Assembly: GCA_035532215.1 (NCBI GenBank) | Contig: DATKRK010000195.1 | Coordinates: 1-23,059, forward strand | Length of the DNA stretch: 23,059 nt | Direction: 5' to 3' | From: JAICIG01 sp035532215 | Lineage (GTDB): Bacteria > Planctomycetota > Planctomycetia > Pirellulales > JAICIG01 | In this document: positions 1-6,447 of the stretch, one piece after another | How positions within the stretch are numbered: the stretch's first letter is position 1 | How the letters are laid out: each line of letters opens with the position of its first letter | Notes under the pieces: model-generated | Seen by the model: only the letters and a program-made list of their open reading frames with translations | Databases searched by the model: none | What the model was told of the DNA's origin: nothing | Made by a program: the position numbers and the translations under genes

Positions 1-1017
1 TTACGGCGCGCCGTTGCCGGGCGTCGCTTCTCGCCCGACAAAGTTGCCTTGGCGGAAGGCGGCGGCCATGGCCAGCGGCACTTCGGCCTCGGCCAGCACG
101 ACGTTGGCCCGGTTCTCGGCGACCTTGGCCTTCATGTCCTGCTCGCGGGCGATGGCCACGGCGCGGCGCTCTTCGGCCCGGGCGCGGGCCACGCGAGTGT
201 CGGCCTCGGCCTGGTCGGCCTGCAAGCGGGCGCCGATGTTCTCGCCCACTTCGATGTCGGCGATGTCGATCGAGACGATCGCGAACGCCGTCTGAGCGTC
301 GAGACCGCGGGCCAGCACCGCTTTGGAGATCAGGTCGGGCTTTTCCATCACGATGAAGTGATCGTCGGAGGAGCCGATCGCCGTGATGATGCCCTCGCCG
401 ACGCGGGCGATGACCGTTTCTTCCGTCGCCCCGCCGATGAGCTGCTTGAGATTCGTGCGGACCGTGACGCGGGCCCGCACGCGCAACTCGACGCCGTTTT
501 TGGCAATGGCGCTGAGCGTGGCCTTTTTGGATTTCTGCGGGTCGGGGCAGTCGATCACCTTGGGATTGACGCTGGTCTGCACGGCTTCGAGCACGTCGCG
601 GCCGGCCAGGTCGATCGCCGCGGCGCGGTCGAAATCGAGATCGATGTCGGCTCGGTGGGCGGCGATGATCGCCCGAATCACGCCCGGCACGTTGCCGCCG
701 GCCAGATAGTGGGCCTCCAGCCGCCGCGTCGTGATGCCGGCCGACGGATCGTTGCCGACGCCGGCCTGCATGGCCATGATCTTCGATTGCACGATCACGC
801 GGGCATTCACTTGCCGCAGGCTCATGCCCACCAGGCTGAGCATGCTCACCCGGGCGTTCGACATGTACGCCTGGAACCAGATGTTGCCGTAGAGCATGAC
901 CAGCATGCCGAGCACGATGGCGAAACCGACCAGCACGATGGCGCCAAAAACGATGGCGATCTTGTTCTCGGGCAAATCGCCCAATCCTGCGGCGAGTATC
1001 GCGGCATGGTGCAGCAT
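1..1017 (-). CDS. floA: Flotillin-like protein FloA (SPFH/UPF0365 family)
   Basis: This encodes a membrane scaffold protein of the bacterial flotillin type, which in other bacteria forms functional membrane microdomains. The 338-residue product is the usual FloA length. One long hydrophobic segment lies at about residues 19-45 and anchors the N-terminus. An SPFH-like domain follows. The C-terminal third (about 260-325) is rich in Ala, Glu and Arg (RVARARAEERRAVAIAREQ), the expected coiled-coil oligomerisation region. The ATG at 1017 comes directly before the hydrophobic stretch, and a purine-rich AAGAAAG lies upstream. The stop codon is at the window's left edge, so the gene is complete. It follows mnmA on the same strand after a 196-bp gap containing a palindromic repeat, so co-transcription is uncertain. 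The family call rests on recognition of the whole sequence; function here is inferred from the family. Confidence 0.93.
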   Translation of the reverse strand: MLHHAAILAAGLGDLPENKIAIVFGAIVLVGFAIVLGMLVMLYGNIWFQAYMSNARVSMLSLVGMSLRQVNARVIVQSKIMAMQAGVGNDPSAGITTRRLEAHYLAGGNVPGVIRAIIAAHRADIDLDFDRAAAIDLAGRDVLEAVQTSVNPKVIDCPDPQKSKKATLSAIAKNGVELRVRARVTVRTNLKQLIGGATEETVIARVGEGIITAIGSSDDHFIVMEKPDLISKAVLARGLDAQTAFAIVSIDIADIEVGENIGARLQADQAEADTRVARARAEERRAVAIAREQDMKAKVAENRANVVLAEAEVPLAMAAAFRQGNFVGREATPGNGAP

Positions 1018-1054
1018 GTCAGTCGGTCTTTCTTAAGGTCGTCGTTGGTCGTTA

Positions 1055-1158
1055 TCTCCCTCTCCCTTCGGGAGAGGGCCGGGGTGAGGGAGAAGCGGCG
1101 AACGAGCTAAACTCAACTCGCTCGAAACACGCCCTCACCCTCACCCCAAGGGAGAGGG
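1055..1158. repeat. Palindromic GGGAGAGGG/GGGTGAGGG repeat between mnmA and floA
   Basis: A perfect hairpin CCCTCTCCC-TTC-GGGAGAGGG occupies 1058-1078 and is followed by GGGGTGAGGG. About 50 bp later comes a roughly inverted copy (GCCCTCACCCTCACCCC, then AAGGGAGAGGG, 1131-1158). The whole block is an imperfect inverted repeat of about 100 bp. Similar CTCTCCC/GGGTGAGGG palindromes are common dispersed intergenic repeats in bacterial genomes. It lies between two minus-strand genes and could attenuate read-through from mnmA into floA, but there is no T-run, so this is not called a terminator. Confidence 0.7.
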
Positions 1159-1213
1159 AACTTAGCTTAGGCAGGCCAGCATAACGGATCTTCGTCCGAG
1201 ATTCTATTTTCTT

Positions 1214-2332
1214 TCATTCAATCCAGCCGCCGCCCAGCACGCGGTCGCCCTCGTAGCAGACGACCGCCTGCCCTGGAGCGACGCCGTGGCGCGGCTCGTC
1301 GAACTCGACGTGCAACCGATCGCCTGGCAGGCAGGTCACCGTGGCCGGCTTGGCGTGGTTGCGGTAGCGAATTTTGGCCGTGCAACGCAGCGGCGCCTGA
1401 GGCGGCTCGATCAGCCAATTGGCCTCGCGGGCGGTCAGCGTGCGGCAAGCCAGCTCTTCCTGCCGGCCGATCACCACGCGCTGCGTCTCGCGTTCCAATC
1501 GCACCACGTACCGCGGATCGCCGAAGGCCACGCCCAGCCCTTTGCGCTGGCCGATCGTGTAGTTTTCGATCCCCTGGTGGCGGCCGACGACCTGTCCGTC
1601 GGTGGTCACGATTTCGCCCGACAGGTCGATCTCGCCGCGACGTCGGCGGACAAATGCGGCATAGTCTCCGTCGGGCACGAAGCAGATTTCCTGGCTGTCT
1701 TTCTTGTCGGCCACGCGCAGGCCGAGTTGCTTGGCGAGCTCGCGGATTTCTTCCTTCTGCCGATCGCCGACCGGAAACAGCACGCGGGCGAGCACGCGGC
1801 GATCGATGCCGAACAGCACGTACGACTGGTCTTTCGATTCGTCGAGCCCGCGACACAAGGAGGGCGGCTCGCCACCGTCGGCGGCGACGAGCCGGGCGTA
1901 GTGGCCGGTGGCAACGAACTCGGCGCCGACGCTATCGGCATAGTCGCAGAGCTTGCCGAACTTGAGCCAGTTGTTGCACTTCACGCACGGGTTCGGCGTG
2001 CGGCCGGCGGTGTATTCCTCGACGAAATAATCCATGATGCGGCCGAACTCGTCGGAGAAGTTCACCGCATAAAAAGGAATATCGAGGCGATCGGCCACGC
2101 GGCGGGCGTCGGCCGCGTCGCTGGCACTGCAACAGCCTTGCTTGTGGCCGGGCTTGGCCGGCAACACGGGCAACAGCGATGCTTTCGCCGCGCCGCTCGT
2201 CGCACACGCCGTCTCGTGCTGCTCGCCGTGCCGCATGAACAAGCCGATGACTTCGTACCCCTGGGCGCGCAGCAAGTGCGCGGCAACGCTGCTATCGACT
2301 CCTCCGGACATGGCCAACACGACGCGAGGCAT
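1214..2332 (-). CDS. mnmA: tRNA-specific 2-thiouridylase MnmA
   Basis: MnmA installs the 2-thio group on wobble uridine 34 of tRNA-Lys, -Glu and -Gln, activating the uridine with ATP and taking sulfur from a persulfide relay in the cytoplasm. The 372-residue product begins MPRVVLAMSGGVDSS, giving the PP-loop ATPase motif at residues 9-15. The catalytic cysteines are visible: Cys119 in TPNPCVKCN and Cys217 in SQEICFVPDG, matching E. coli Cys102 and Cys199. There is an extra cysteine at 116, making CxxC. The GQRKGLG motif and a C-terminal beta-barrel ending GGGWIE are present. Residues about 36-66 are longer than in E. coli, with an Ala/Pro-rich insertion before GCCSA. The start is fixed by the PP-loop lying at the extreme N-terminus. 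It is divergent from msrB across 63 bp. Confidence 0.96.
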   Translation of the reverse strand: MPRVVLAMSGGVDSSVAAHLLRAQGYEVIGLFMRHGEQHETACATSGAAKASLLPVLPAKPGHKQGCCSASDAADARRVADRLDIPFYAVNFSDEFGRIMDYFVEEYTAGRTPNPCVKCNNWLKFGKLCDYADSVGAEFVATGHYARLVAADGGEPPSLCRGLDESKDQSYVLFGIDRRVLARVLFPVGDRQKEEIRELAKQLGLRVADKKDSQEICFVPDGDYAAFVRRRRGEIDLSGEIVTTDGQVVGRHQGIENYTIGQRKGLGVAFGDPRYVVRLERETQRVVIGRQEELACRTLTAREANWLIEPPQAPLRCTAKIRYRNHAKPATVTCLPGDRLHVEFDEPRHGVAPGQAVVCYEGDRVLGGGWIE

Positions 2333-2395
2333 GAGTTAAACTTAGCTCTGACAATGGGTTCGAACAAGCTGGCAATTAAAATAGGAACTCCTGCG

Positions 2396-2881
2396 ATGGT
2401 AAAAGTCTGCGTGTTCGATTCGTCGGGCCAGCTCGTCGGCCCGCTCGATTCGCCCAAAGTGACCATGAGCGACGACGAGTGGCGCAGCCGGCTCACGCCG
2501 GAGCAATACAAAATCACACGCGCCAAGGGGACCGAGCGGTCGTTTTGCGGCACGCTGTTGGACAACAAACAGCAGGGCGTCTACTCGTGCGTGTGCTGCG
2601 GCTTGCCGCTGTTCTCCTCGGACGCCAAATTCAACTCGGGCACCGGCTGGCCCAGCTTCTTTCAGCCGGTGGCCAAGGAGAACGTCGCCGAAGAGCGCGA
2701 CGCCAGCCACGGCATGATTCGCAGCGAGATTCTCTGCGCCCGTTGCGACGGCCACCTGGGGCACGTCTTCGACGACGGCCCGAAGCCGACCGGCCTTCGC
2801 TACTGCCTGAATTCCGCCTCGCTCGTATTCACGCCCGAGGAGGAGGTGGCGTCGCTGGCCGATCCGTTGGCGGGACAGTAG
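2396..2881 (+). CDS. msrB: Peptide-methionine (R)-S-oxide reductase MsrB
   Basis: MsrB reduces methionine-R-sulfoxide in proteins, repairing oxidative damage with thioredoxin-type reductants. From the ATG at 2396 the product is 161 residues. It shows the structural zinc cysteines (Cys65/Cys68 in CVCCGLPLF and Cys114/Cys117 in CARCDGHLGHVF), the GTGWPSF substrate-site motif at 82-88, and the catalytic Cys137 in RYCLNSAS. The 2396 start has an AGGA at 2383-2386, 9 nt upstream. The frame stays open far upstream antisense to mnmA, but that stretch looks like a shadow and is not included. An in-frame ATG at 2465 would also keep the catalytic domain. There is no obvious signal peptide, so it is probably cytoplasmic. 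It is divergent from mnmA and has no downstream partner on its strand. Confidence 0.95.
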   Translation: MVKVCVFDSSGQLVGPLDSPKVTMSDDEWRSRLTPEQYKITRAKGTERSFCGTLLDNKQQGVYSCVCCGLPLFSSDAKFNSGTGWPSFFQPVAKENVAEERDASHGMIRSEILCARCDGHLGHVFDDGPKPTGLRYCLNSASLVFTPEEEVASLADPLAGQ

Positions 2882-2922
2882 GGAGCCGGGCCTGCGGCAA
2901 CCGATCGCCCATAACTTAACCC

Positions 2923-2982
2923 CTACTCCTCAGCCGGCAGTTCGAACTTCACCGGCCGGATGACGACCGGGCCGTAGAATTC
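2923..2982 (-). pseudogene. Relic 3' end of a second copy of the coiled-coil gene
   Basis: On the minus strand this segment reads EFYGPVVIRPVKFELPAEE-stop. It nearly matches the last residues of the neighbouring protein encoded at 3315-4577 (DDTVIIRPVKFELPAAE-stop). The DNA matches over about 38 bp with two differences (2934 onward against 3327 onward). An in-frame TAA lies immediately upstream at 2985-2983, so only the C-terminal tail remains. The relic and the intact gene end are separated by the palindromic element at 3013-3254. The likely history is a tandem paralogue or partial duplication that decayed after, or because of, repeat insertion. Too short to be functional. Confidence 0.7.
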
Positions 2983-3012
2983 TTACGGAAGCGTCTGGCC
3001 TAGCGGAAGGAA

Positions 3013-3254
3013 TTGAACCACAGAGGCACGGAGAACACCGAGAGGAAGGAAAAGAGAAACAAAAACTTTGAAAGCGCCCATGCCTGATCAGGAGCAATGA
3101 GAAGTTCGCGGGCGCCCTGGCAATACTCTTTCGTGTCTTCGTTCTTACGTGTTTTCGTGATCCCCGGCGGCCGGATGGCACGTTGCGATTTGCCAAACAA
3201 AAACTCCCCCCGCAAAATTCTCTGCTCTGTGTCCTCCGTGCCTCTGTGGTTCAA
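3013..3254. repeat. Inverted-repeat element, copy 1 (242 bp, 30-bp terminal repeats)
   Basis: The left end at 3013-3042 (TTGAACCACAGAGGCACGGA...) and the reverse complement of the right end at 3225-3254 match at 28 of 30 positions. The interior at 3121-3210 strongly resembles 6314-6403 in the second copy (shared TTTCGTGATCCCCGG). No open frame in it looks like a protein, so it resembles a non-autonomous MITE-like or structural repeat. The CACAGAGG...GGACACAGAG ends are a motif I recognise from dispersed intergenic repeats in many environmental bacteria. No target-site duplication can be made out. It fills most of the gap between msrB and the coiled-coil gene; nothing else is visible there apart from the relic at 2923-2982. 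Confidence 0.85.
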
Positions 3255-3314
3255 TCCCTCCGTTTCCGATGCGCGATTCCGGTTCACTCAGCCCGTCGCC
3301 CGGAAAGTTCGTCG

Positions 3315-4577
3315 TCATTCTGCCGCCGGCAGTTCGAACTTCACCGGCCGGATGATGACCGTGTCGTCCACCAGTTGAAACGGAATCAAATCGGCGAGGA
3401 TCTCGTCGCAACGCTCGATGCGGGTTTTCGCGTCGGCCTGCTGTCCCTGCAACGGACGAAGCTTCCGCTCGCGCAACTGGGTTAGTTCGGCCAGGCGGCG
3501 TTGGCCGTCGATCAATTCGTCGAGCACCTTCTGTTGCGCGGCCAGACTGGCGAGATCGATGTCGGCGCTGACTTTCAATTCCGTCAATTTGGAAAACAGG
3601 CTCTCCCCTTCGTGCCCCTTGGAGGCCGCGAGCTTGTTTTTGATCGCCGACAGCCGGGCTTCGACGCCCGCCAATTCGACCTTGAGCAGCGTACGCTTGA
3701 CCTTCAGGTCGCTGACGGCGGCTTCGCCGAGCTGCTCGACGCCCGCCAACTCTCGCTCGGCCGCGGCGACTTGCTGTTCCAATTCTTCCAGTTTGGGTGT
3801 CGTCTCCTCTAGCTGCGCGGCGGATACCTTTGCAACGCGCCGGGTGTTGTTCTCAACGCGGGGCAAAAAGGCCTGGTTGTATACCTCAAGGAAATCGTTA
3901 GCGCGCCGCTTGGCCTCCTCGACGGAACCCGCTAGGAAAACGTATTCGTGCAACGCGGCCAGCGCGCCCTCGGGCGCGGGTTGGAATAGGCCGGTGTCGA
4001 AAAAGCCTGATTTGCCTCCATACAAAAACTGCAGCGCGTAGACCAACGGATTCAGCGTGAATTCGACGTGCTTTCGCGGCGGACGAATTCGCGCGTCATA
4101 TTCATCGACCGTGCGGGACTGGAACCAAATTCCTGATCCGCCATTATTCGCGAATTTCAATAGCCGCTTTGCAGCGGCCGACGAATCGAATTGTGCGAGC
4201 GAGGCCAGGGCCTGGATGTCGAGCGGGCTTGAGACGCTTTTTCCGTTCACAAATTCGCCGCCGGCTAGCAAAGGGGCAAATCCGCGCACGATGGCGGCAT
4301 ACGGGAGTTGTTTGGAAACCTCTTCTTGATAGATACTGGCGGGAACGCCACCGGTACGACCGACGTCGAGCTTTTCGACCCACGGCTCGTCTTCGAGCAC
4401 GAACTTGATTTCCCGCGGCGCGGCTTCCGCAGGTTTTGCCTGTTCGCCGTTCGCCCGGCTGCGATTCGCTTCGTCGCCGGCCGGCGGGGCGGCCCAGGAA
4501 ATGCCGCCGGCGAAAACGACAAAAGCAAACAGCAAACTCGCCCAGAATTTGGCGAACGATGGCCATGCTTGCGCCAA
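3315..4577 (-). CDS. Secreted or membrane-anchored coiled-coil protein, unknown function
   Basis: I do not recognise a named family. Read from the TTG at 4577, the product is 420 residues. A hydrophobic segment at about 11-28 (FWASLLFAFVVFAGGISWA) looks like a signal peptide ending near SWAAPP. A globular part at about 60-230 follows (VEFTLNPLVYALQFLYGG). A long, charged, heptad-like region at about 250-390 (KLEELEQQVAAAERELAGVE) predicts a coiled coil, and the tail is VIIRPVKFELPAAE. The start is uncertain: the frame remains open to an ATG at 4817, but that extension is the translated palindromic repeat at 4574-4704 plus non-coding-looking sequence. The TTG has no clear ribosome-binding site and falls inside the repeat arm. 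The protein probably acts in the periplasm or cell envelope. A relic of a second copy lies at 2923-2982. Confidence 0.72.
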   Translation of the reverse strand: MAQAWPSFAKFWASLLFAFVVFAGGISWAAPPAGDEANRSRANGEQAKPAEAAPREIKFVLEDEPWVEKLDVGRTGGVPASIYQEEVSKQLPYAAIVRGFAPLLAGGEFVNGKSVSSPLDIQALASLAQFDSSAAAKRLLKFANNGGSGIWFQSRTVDEYDARIRPPRKHVEFTLNPLVYALQFLYGGKSGFFDTGLFQPAPEGALAALHEYVFLAGSVEEAKRRANDFLEVYNQAFLPRVENNTRRVAKVSAAQLEETTPKLEELEQQVAAAERELAGVEQLGEAAVSDLKVKRTLLKVELAGVEARLSAIKNKLAASKGHEGESLFSKLTELKVSADIDLASLAAQQKVLDELIDGQRRLAELTQLRERKLRPLQGQQADAKTRIERCDEILADLIPFQLVDDTVIIRPVKFELPAAE

Positions 4578-4704
4578 AGTAGCAGGCACACTCCGTGTGC
4601 CGTCGCCGTACCAGCGACAGCGCCTAACCTCAAGGTCGGTTACGGCATATGGAATGTGCCTACTACGGTCGGTTACGGCACACGGAGCGTGCCTGCTACT
4701 TTGG
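4574..4704. repeat. 131-bp inverted repeat with internal 33-bp direct repeats
   Basis: The arms 4574-4603 and 4675-4704 are inverted copies matching at 29 of 30 positions (CCAAAGTAGCAGGCAC...). Two direct repeats of 33 bp, 4634-4666 and 4667-4699, share GGTCGGTTACGGCA and differ at several positions, so the right arm is the second unit of a tandem pair. The arms themselves contain the small palindrome GGCACACTCCGTGTGCC. The family resembles dispersed palindromes I associate with planctomycete intergenic DNA. Its left end overlaps the probable start codon of the minus-strand coiled-coil gene. Beyond it, 4705-4880 holds only a weak hairpin (4756-4790) and no gene that I can support. Confidence 0.85.
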
Positions 4705-4880
4705 TTGCGGCTGCGCCGCAATAAGGGGAACAGGGAAGAGGAACCCGTAATTCTCCCGCGAGGCGAGCGGAAGTTGATGCTCGCTCGCGGCCCTCGTGAA
4801 CTTCTTGGACGATTCATGTTGCCACAACCTGGAACTTGGAATTTGGAACCCCGAACGAAGCACGCGAACCTTGCCCGAAC

Positions 4881-5513
4881 TCACTCCGGCGCCTCACTCC
4901 GCTCGCCGCGCGAGGATTCCACGCGGCGGGCGGCGTCGCGTCCGGCGTGCGTTTCGGGAAACGTTTCGGCCAACAGCCGCCAGGAATCGAGCGCGTAAAC
5001 GTCGGCGCCCGCTTGCCCGGCCAGCACCTCGGCCGAGGCGGCCAATCGGGCCGCGTTGGCCTCTCGCTCGATCTCGGCTTGCAAGGCGGCCCATTCAAGT
5101 CGCTCGCTCGCCGGTTCGGCCGGCGGCGACGCGGCGGGCCTAGCGCTCTTCGCCGCCACGTGATATTGGTTTGGCTGGCGCCGTTCGTCCGAGCCGTTGC
5201 GGCTAAGTCCCCACGCCGCCAAGGCCAGCAAGCCCGCCGCCGCGGCCAGCGCCGGCCGAGCCCAGCGAAACCGCGGCAGCCCATTTGGAGTTGCGGCCGT
5301 CTCGTCGCCCGGCAGCGTCAGCCATCCTTCGCCCGGCGCCTCGCGCAAACTTTCCGAGAGCAGCGTATCGATCCAGCGCAATTCGCCGAGCGCCTCGCGG
5401 CAGCCGGCGCACTCGGCCAGATGCGTTTGCACCTCGCGTTGATCGCACTCGCCGAGTTCGCCGTCGGCGTAGTCGGCCAGCCGCGACTGGAAATCAGAGC
5501 AATGGCAGTGCAT
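4881..5513 (-). CDS. Zinc-finger anti-sigma factor (single-pass membrane)
   Basis: This is the probable partner that sequesters the ECF sigma factor encoded just upstream. The 210-residue product starts MHCHCSDFQSRLADYADGEL. It has the HxxxCxxC anti-sigma zinc-binding motif at His31-Cys35-Cys38 (THLAECAGC), with the helix that usually contacts the sigma factor around it. One membrane helix lies at about 86-103 (PALAAAAGLLALAAWGL). The remaining ~100 residues would be extracytoplasmic, rich in Ala, Glu and Pro, and carry no recognised sensor domain. The ATG at 5513 lies 3 bp after the sigma-factor stop, the classic translationally coupled arrangement. The signal it senses cannot be told from the sequence. 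The fold and gene order make the call fairly secure. Confidence 0.85.
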   Translation of the reverse strand: MHCHCSDFQSRLADYADGELGECDQREVQTHLAECAGCREALGELRWIDTLLSESLREAPGEGWLTLPGDETAATPNGLPRFRWARPALAAAAGLLALAAWGLSRNGSDERRQPNQYHVAAKSARPAASPPAEPASERLEWAALQAEIEREANAARLAASAEVLAGQAGADVYALDSWRLLAETFPETHAGRDAARRVESSRGERSEAPE

Positions 5514-5516
5514 GGC

Positions 5517-6167
5517 TTATGCCTCTTCCTCCGGCGGCCGGAAGCCGGCCTGCCGCAACATCGCGGCCAGCCGCAGCCGGCCGGTCCGCAATTGGCCCCG
5601 GACGGTCGAAGGCGGCAGGTCCAAGATGTTGCCGATTTCGGTCGCGTCGAATTCGCAGTAATATCGCAGCACCAGCGGCCCACGCAGCTCGGGCGGCAAT
5701 CGTTCCAAGGCCGCTCGCAAAGCGCGCCGCTCTTCGGCCCCGGCCGCCGCCTCGGCCTGGTTCGCCTCGCGATATTCGCTCCACGCGCGCCGCAGTTTTT
5801 CCCACGCCTCTTGCCACGTTCGTCGCCGGCGCTGCTCCAAGCGGCAGCGGTTGATCGCCACGCGAAACAGCCACCGCCGCCGCGACTCGTCGTCCCAGTC
5901 TCGCTCGGGCGCTTCCATCGCCGCCAGATAGGCGTCTTGCAGCACGTCGTCGATGCGGTTGCCGTCGATGCCCAGCGCCCGGCCCAGCCGCCGCAGCTTC
6001 GCTTCCGATGTATTCCAAACGGCGAGCCAGGCTTGGTCCGGTTTCGGGCGCACGTCGAGCCGCGACGGCGCCTTCCGGGCCGGAAGGACCGCGGTGGCAA
6101 CCTCCTGTCTGGCAGCCAGCTTGCTCACGGTGAAGTCTCGAACCGCTCGGCGTTCTACCAATAACAA
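5517..6167 (-). CDS. ECF-type RNA polymerase sigma factor
   Basis: This is an alternative sigma factor directing RNA polymerase to a small regulon, probably under control of the adjacent anti-sigma factor. Region 2 lies at about residues 45-110 (NRIDDVLQDAYLAAMEAPERDW, then RRWLFRVAINRCRLEQRRRR). Region 4 lies at about 145-205 (ALERLPPELRGPLVLRYYCEFDATEIGNIL, then a STVRGQLRTGRLRL helix). The product is up to 216 residues from a TTG at 6167. This start is weak: a GTG at 6128 is an alternative, and the first ~40 residues do not look conserved. It forms a two-gene unit with the anti-sigma gene. ECF genes often activate their own promoter, but I could not identify one in the short space before the repeat at 6249. 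Confidence 0.87.
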   Translation of the reverse strand: MLLVERRAVRDFTVSKLAARQEVATAVLPARKAPSRLDVRPKPDQAWLAVWNTSEAKLRRLGRALGIDGNRIDDVLQDAYLAAMEAPERDWDDESRRRWLFRVAINRCRLEQRRRRTWQEAWEKLRRAWSEYREANQAEAAAGAEERRALRAALERLPPELRGPLVLRYYCEFDATEIGNILDLPPSTVRGQLRTGRLRLAAMLRQAGFRPPEEEA

Positions 6168-6248
6168 TGCGCGAGGGCGGCAAAGCGTTGGCGAAAATCA
6201 ACGAAAACCGAAAACGTAGGGGAAATTCGAACTGTGCCGGGAATGGAG

Positions 6249-6447
6249 TTGAGCCACAGAGGCACGGAGGACACAGAGGTCAGGAGCTATGCGGAGTTGC
6301 ACGGCGGCGTCCGCAATATTCTTTCGTGTTTTCGTTCTTTCGTGCTTTCGTGATCCCCGGTGGCCGGACGCTACGTTGTAATTCGCCACACGAAAACTCC
6401 CCGCTCATAATTCTCGTCTCTGTGTCCTCCCTGTCTCTGTGGCTCAA
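6249..6447. repeat. Inverted-repeat element, copy 2 (199 bp, 30-bp terminal repeats)
   Basis: This is a second copy of the element at 3013-3254, in the same orientation. The left end 6249-6278 and the reverse complement of the right end 6418-6447 match at 28 of 30 positions. The interior block 6314-6403 aligns with 3121-3210 without large gaps. Copy 1 ends TTGAACC...GGTTCAA while copy 2 ends TTGAGCC...GGCTCAA, so the A-to-G change in one arm is matched by T-to-C in the other. It lies between the sigma factor and the CxxCH gene, and its right end overlaps the latter's stop codon. Nothing else is visible in the 276-bp gap. Confidence 0.85.

Noticed and set aside
2354..2372. tRNA T-loop-like GGTTCGAAC
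   Set aside because: No matching acceptor, D or anticodon stems surround it; it is in the msrB leader.
1286..2395. N-terminal extension of msrB through the mnmA region
   Set aside because: It is antisense to mnmA, and a good ribosome-binding site precedes the ATG at 2396.
3000..3411. Small open frames in the repeat element (for example NHRGTEDTE and SVPLWF-type peptides)
   Set aside because: These are translations of the dispersed repeat itself and recur wherever the repeat occurs; they are not genes.
4836..6164. 442-codon plus-strand frame over the sigma/anti-sigma pair
   Set aside because: Antisense to two recognised genes; the sequence is Arg/Gln/Pro-rich and shows no family resemblance.
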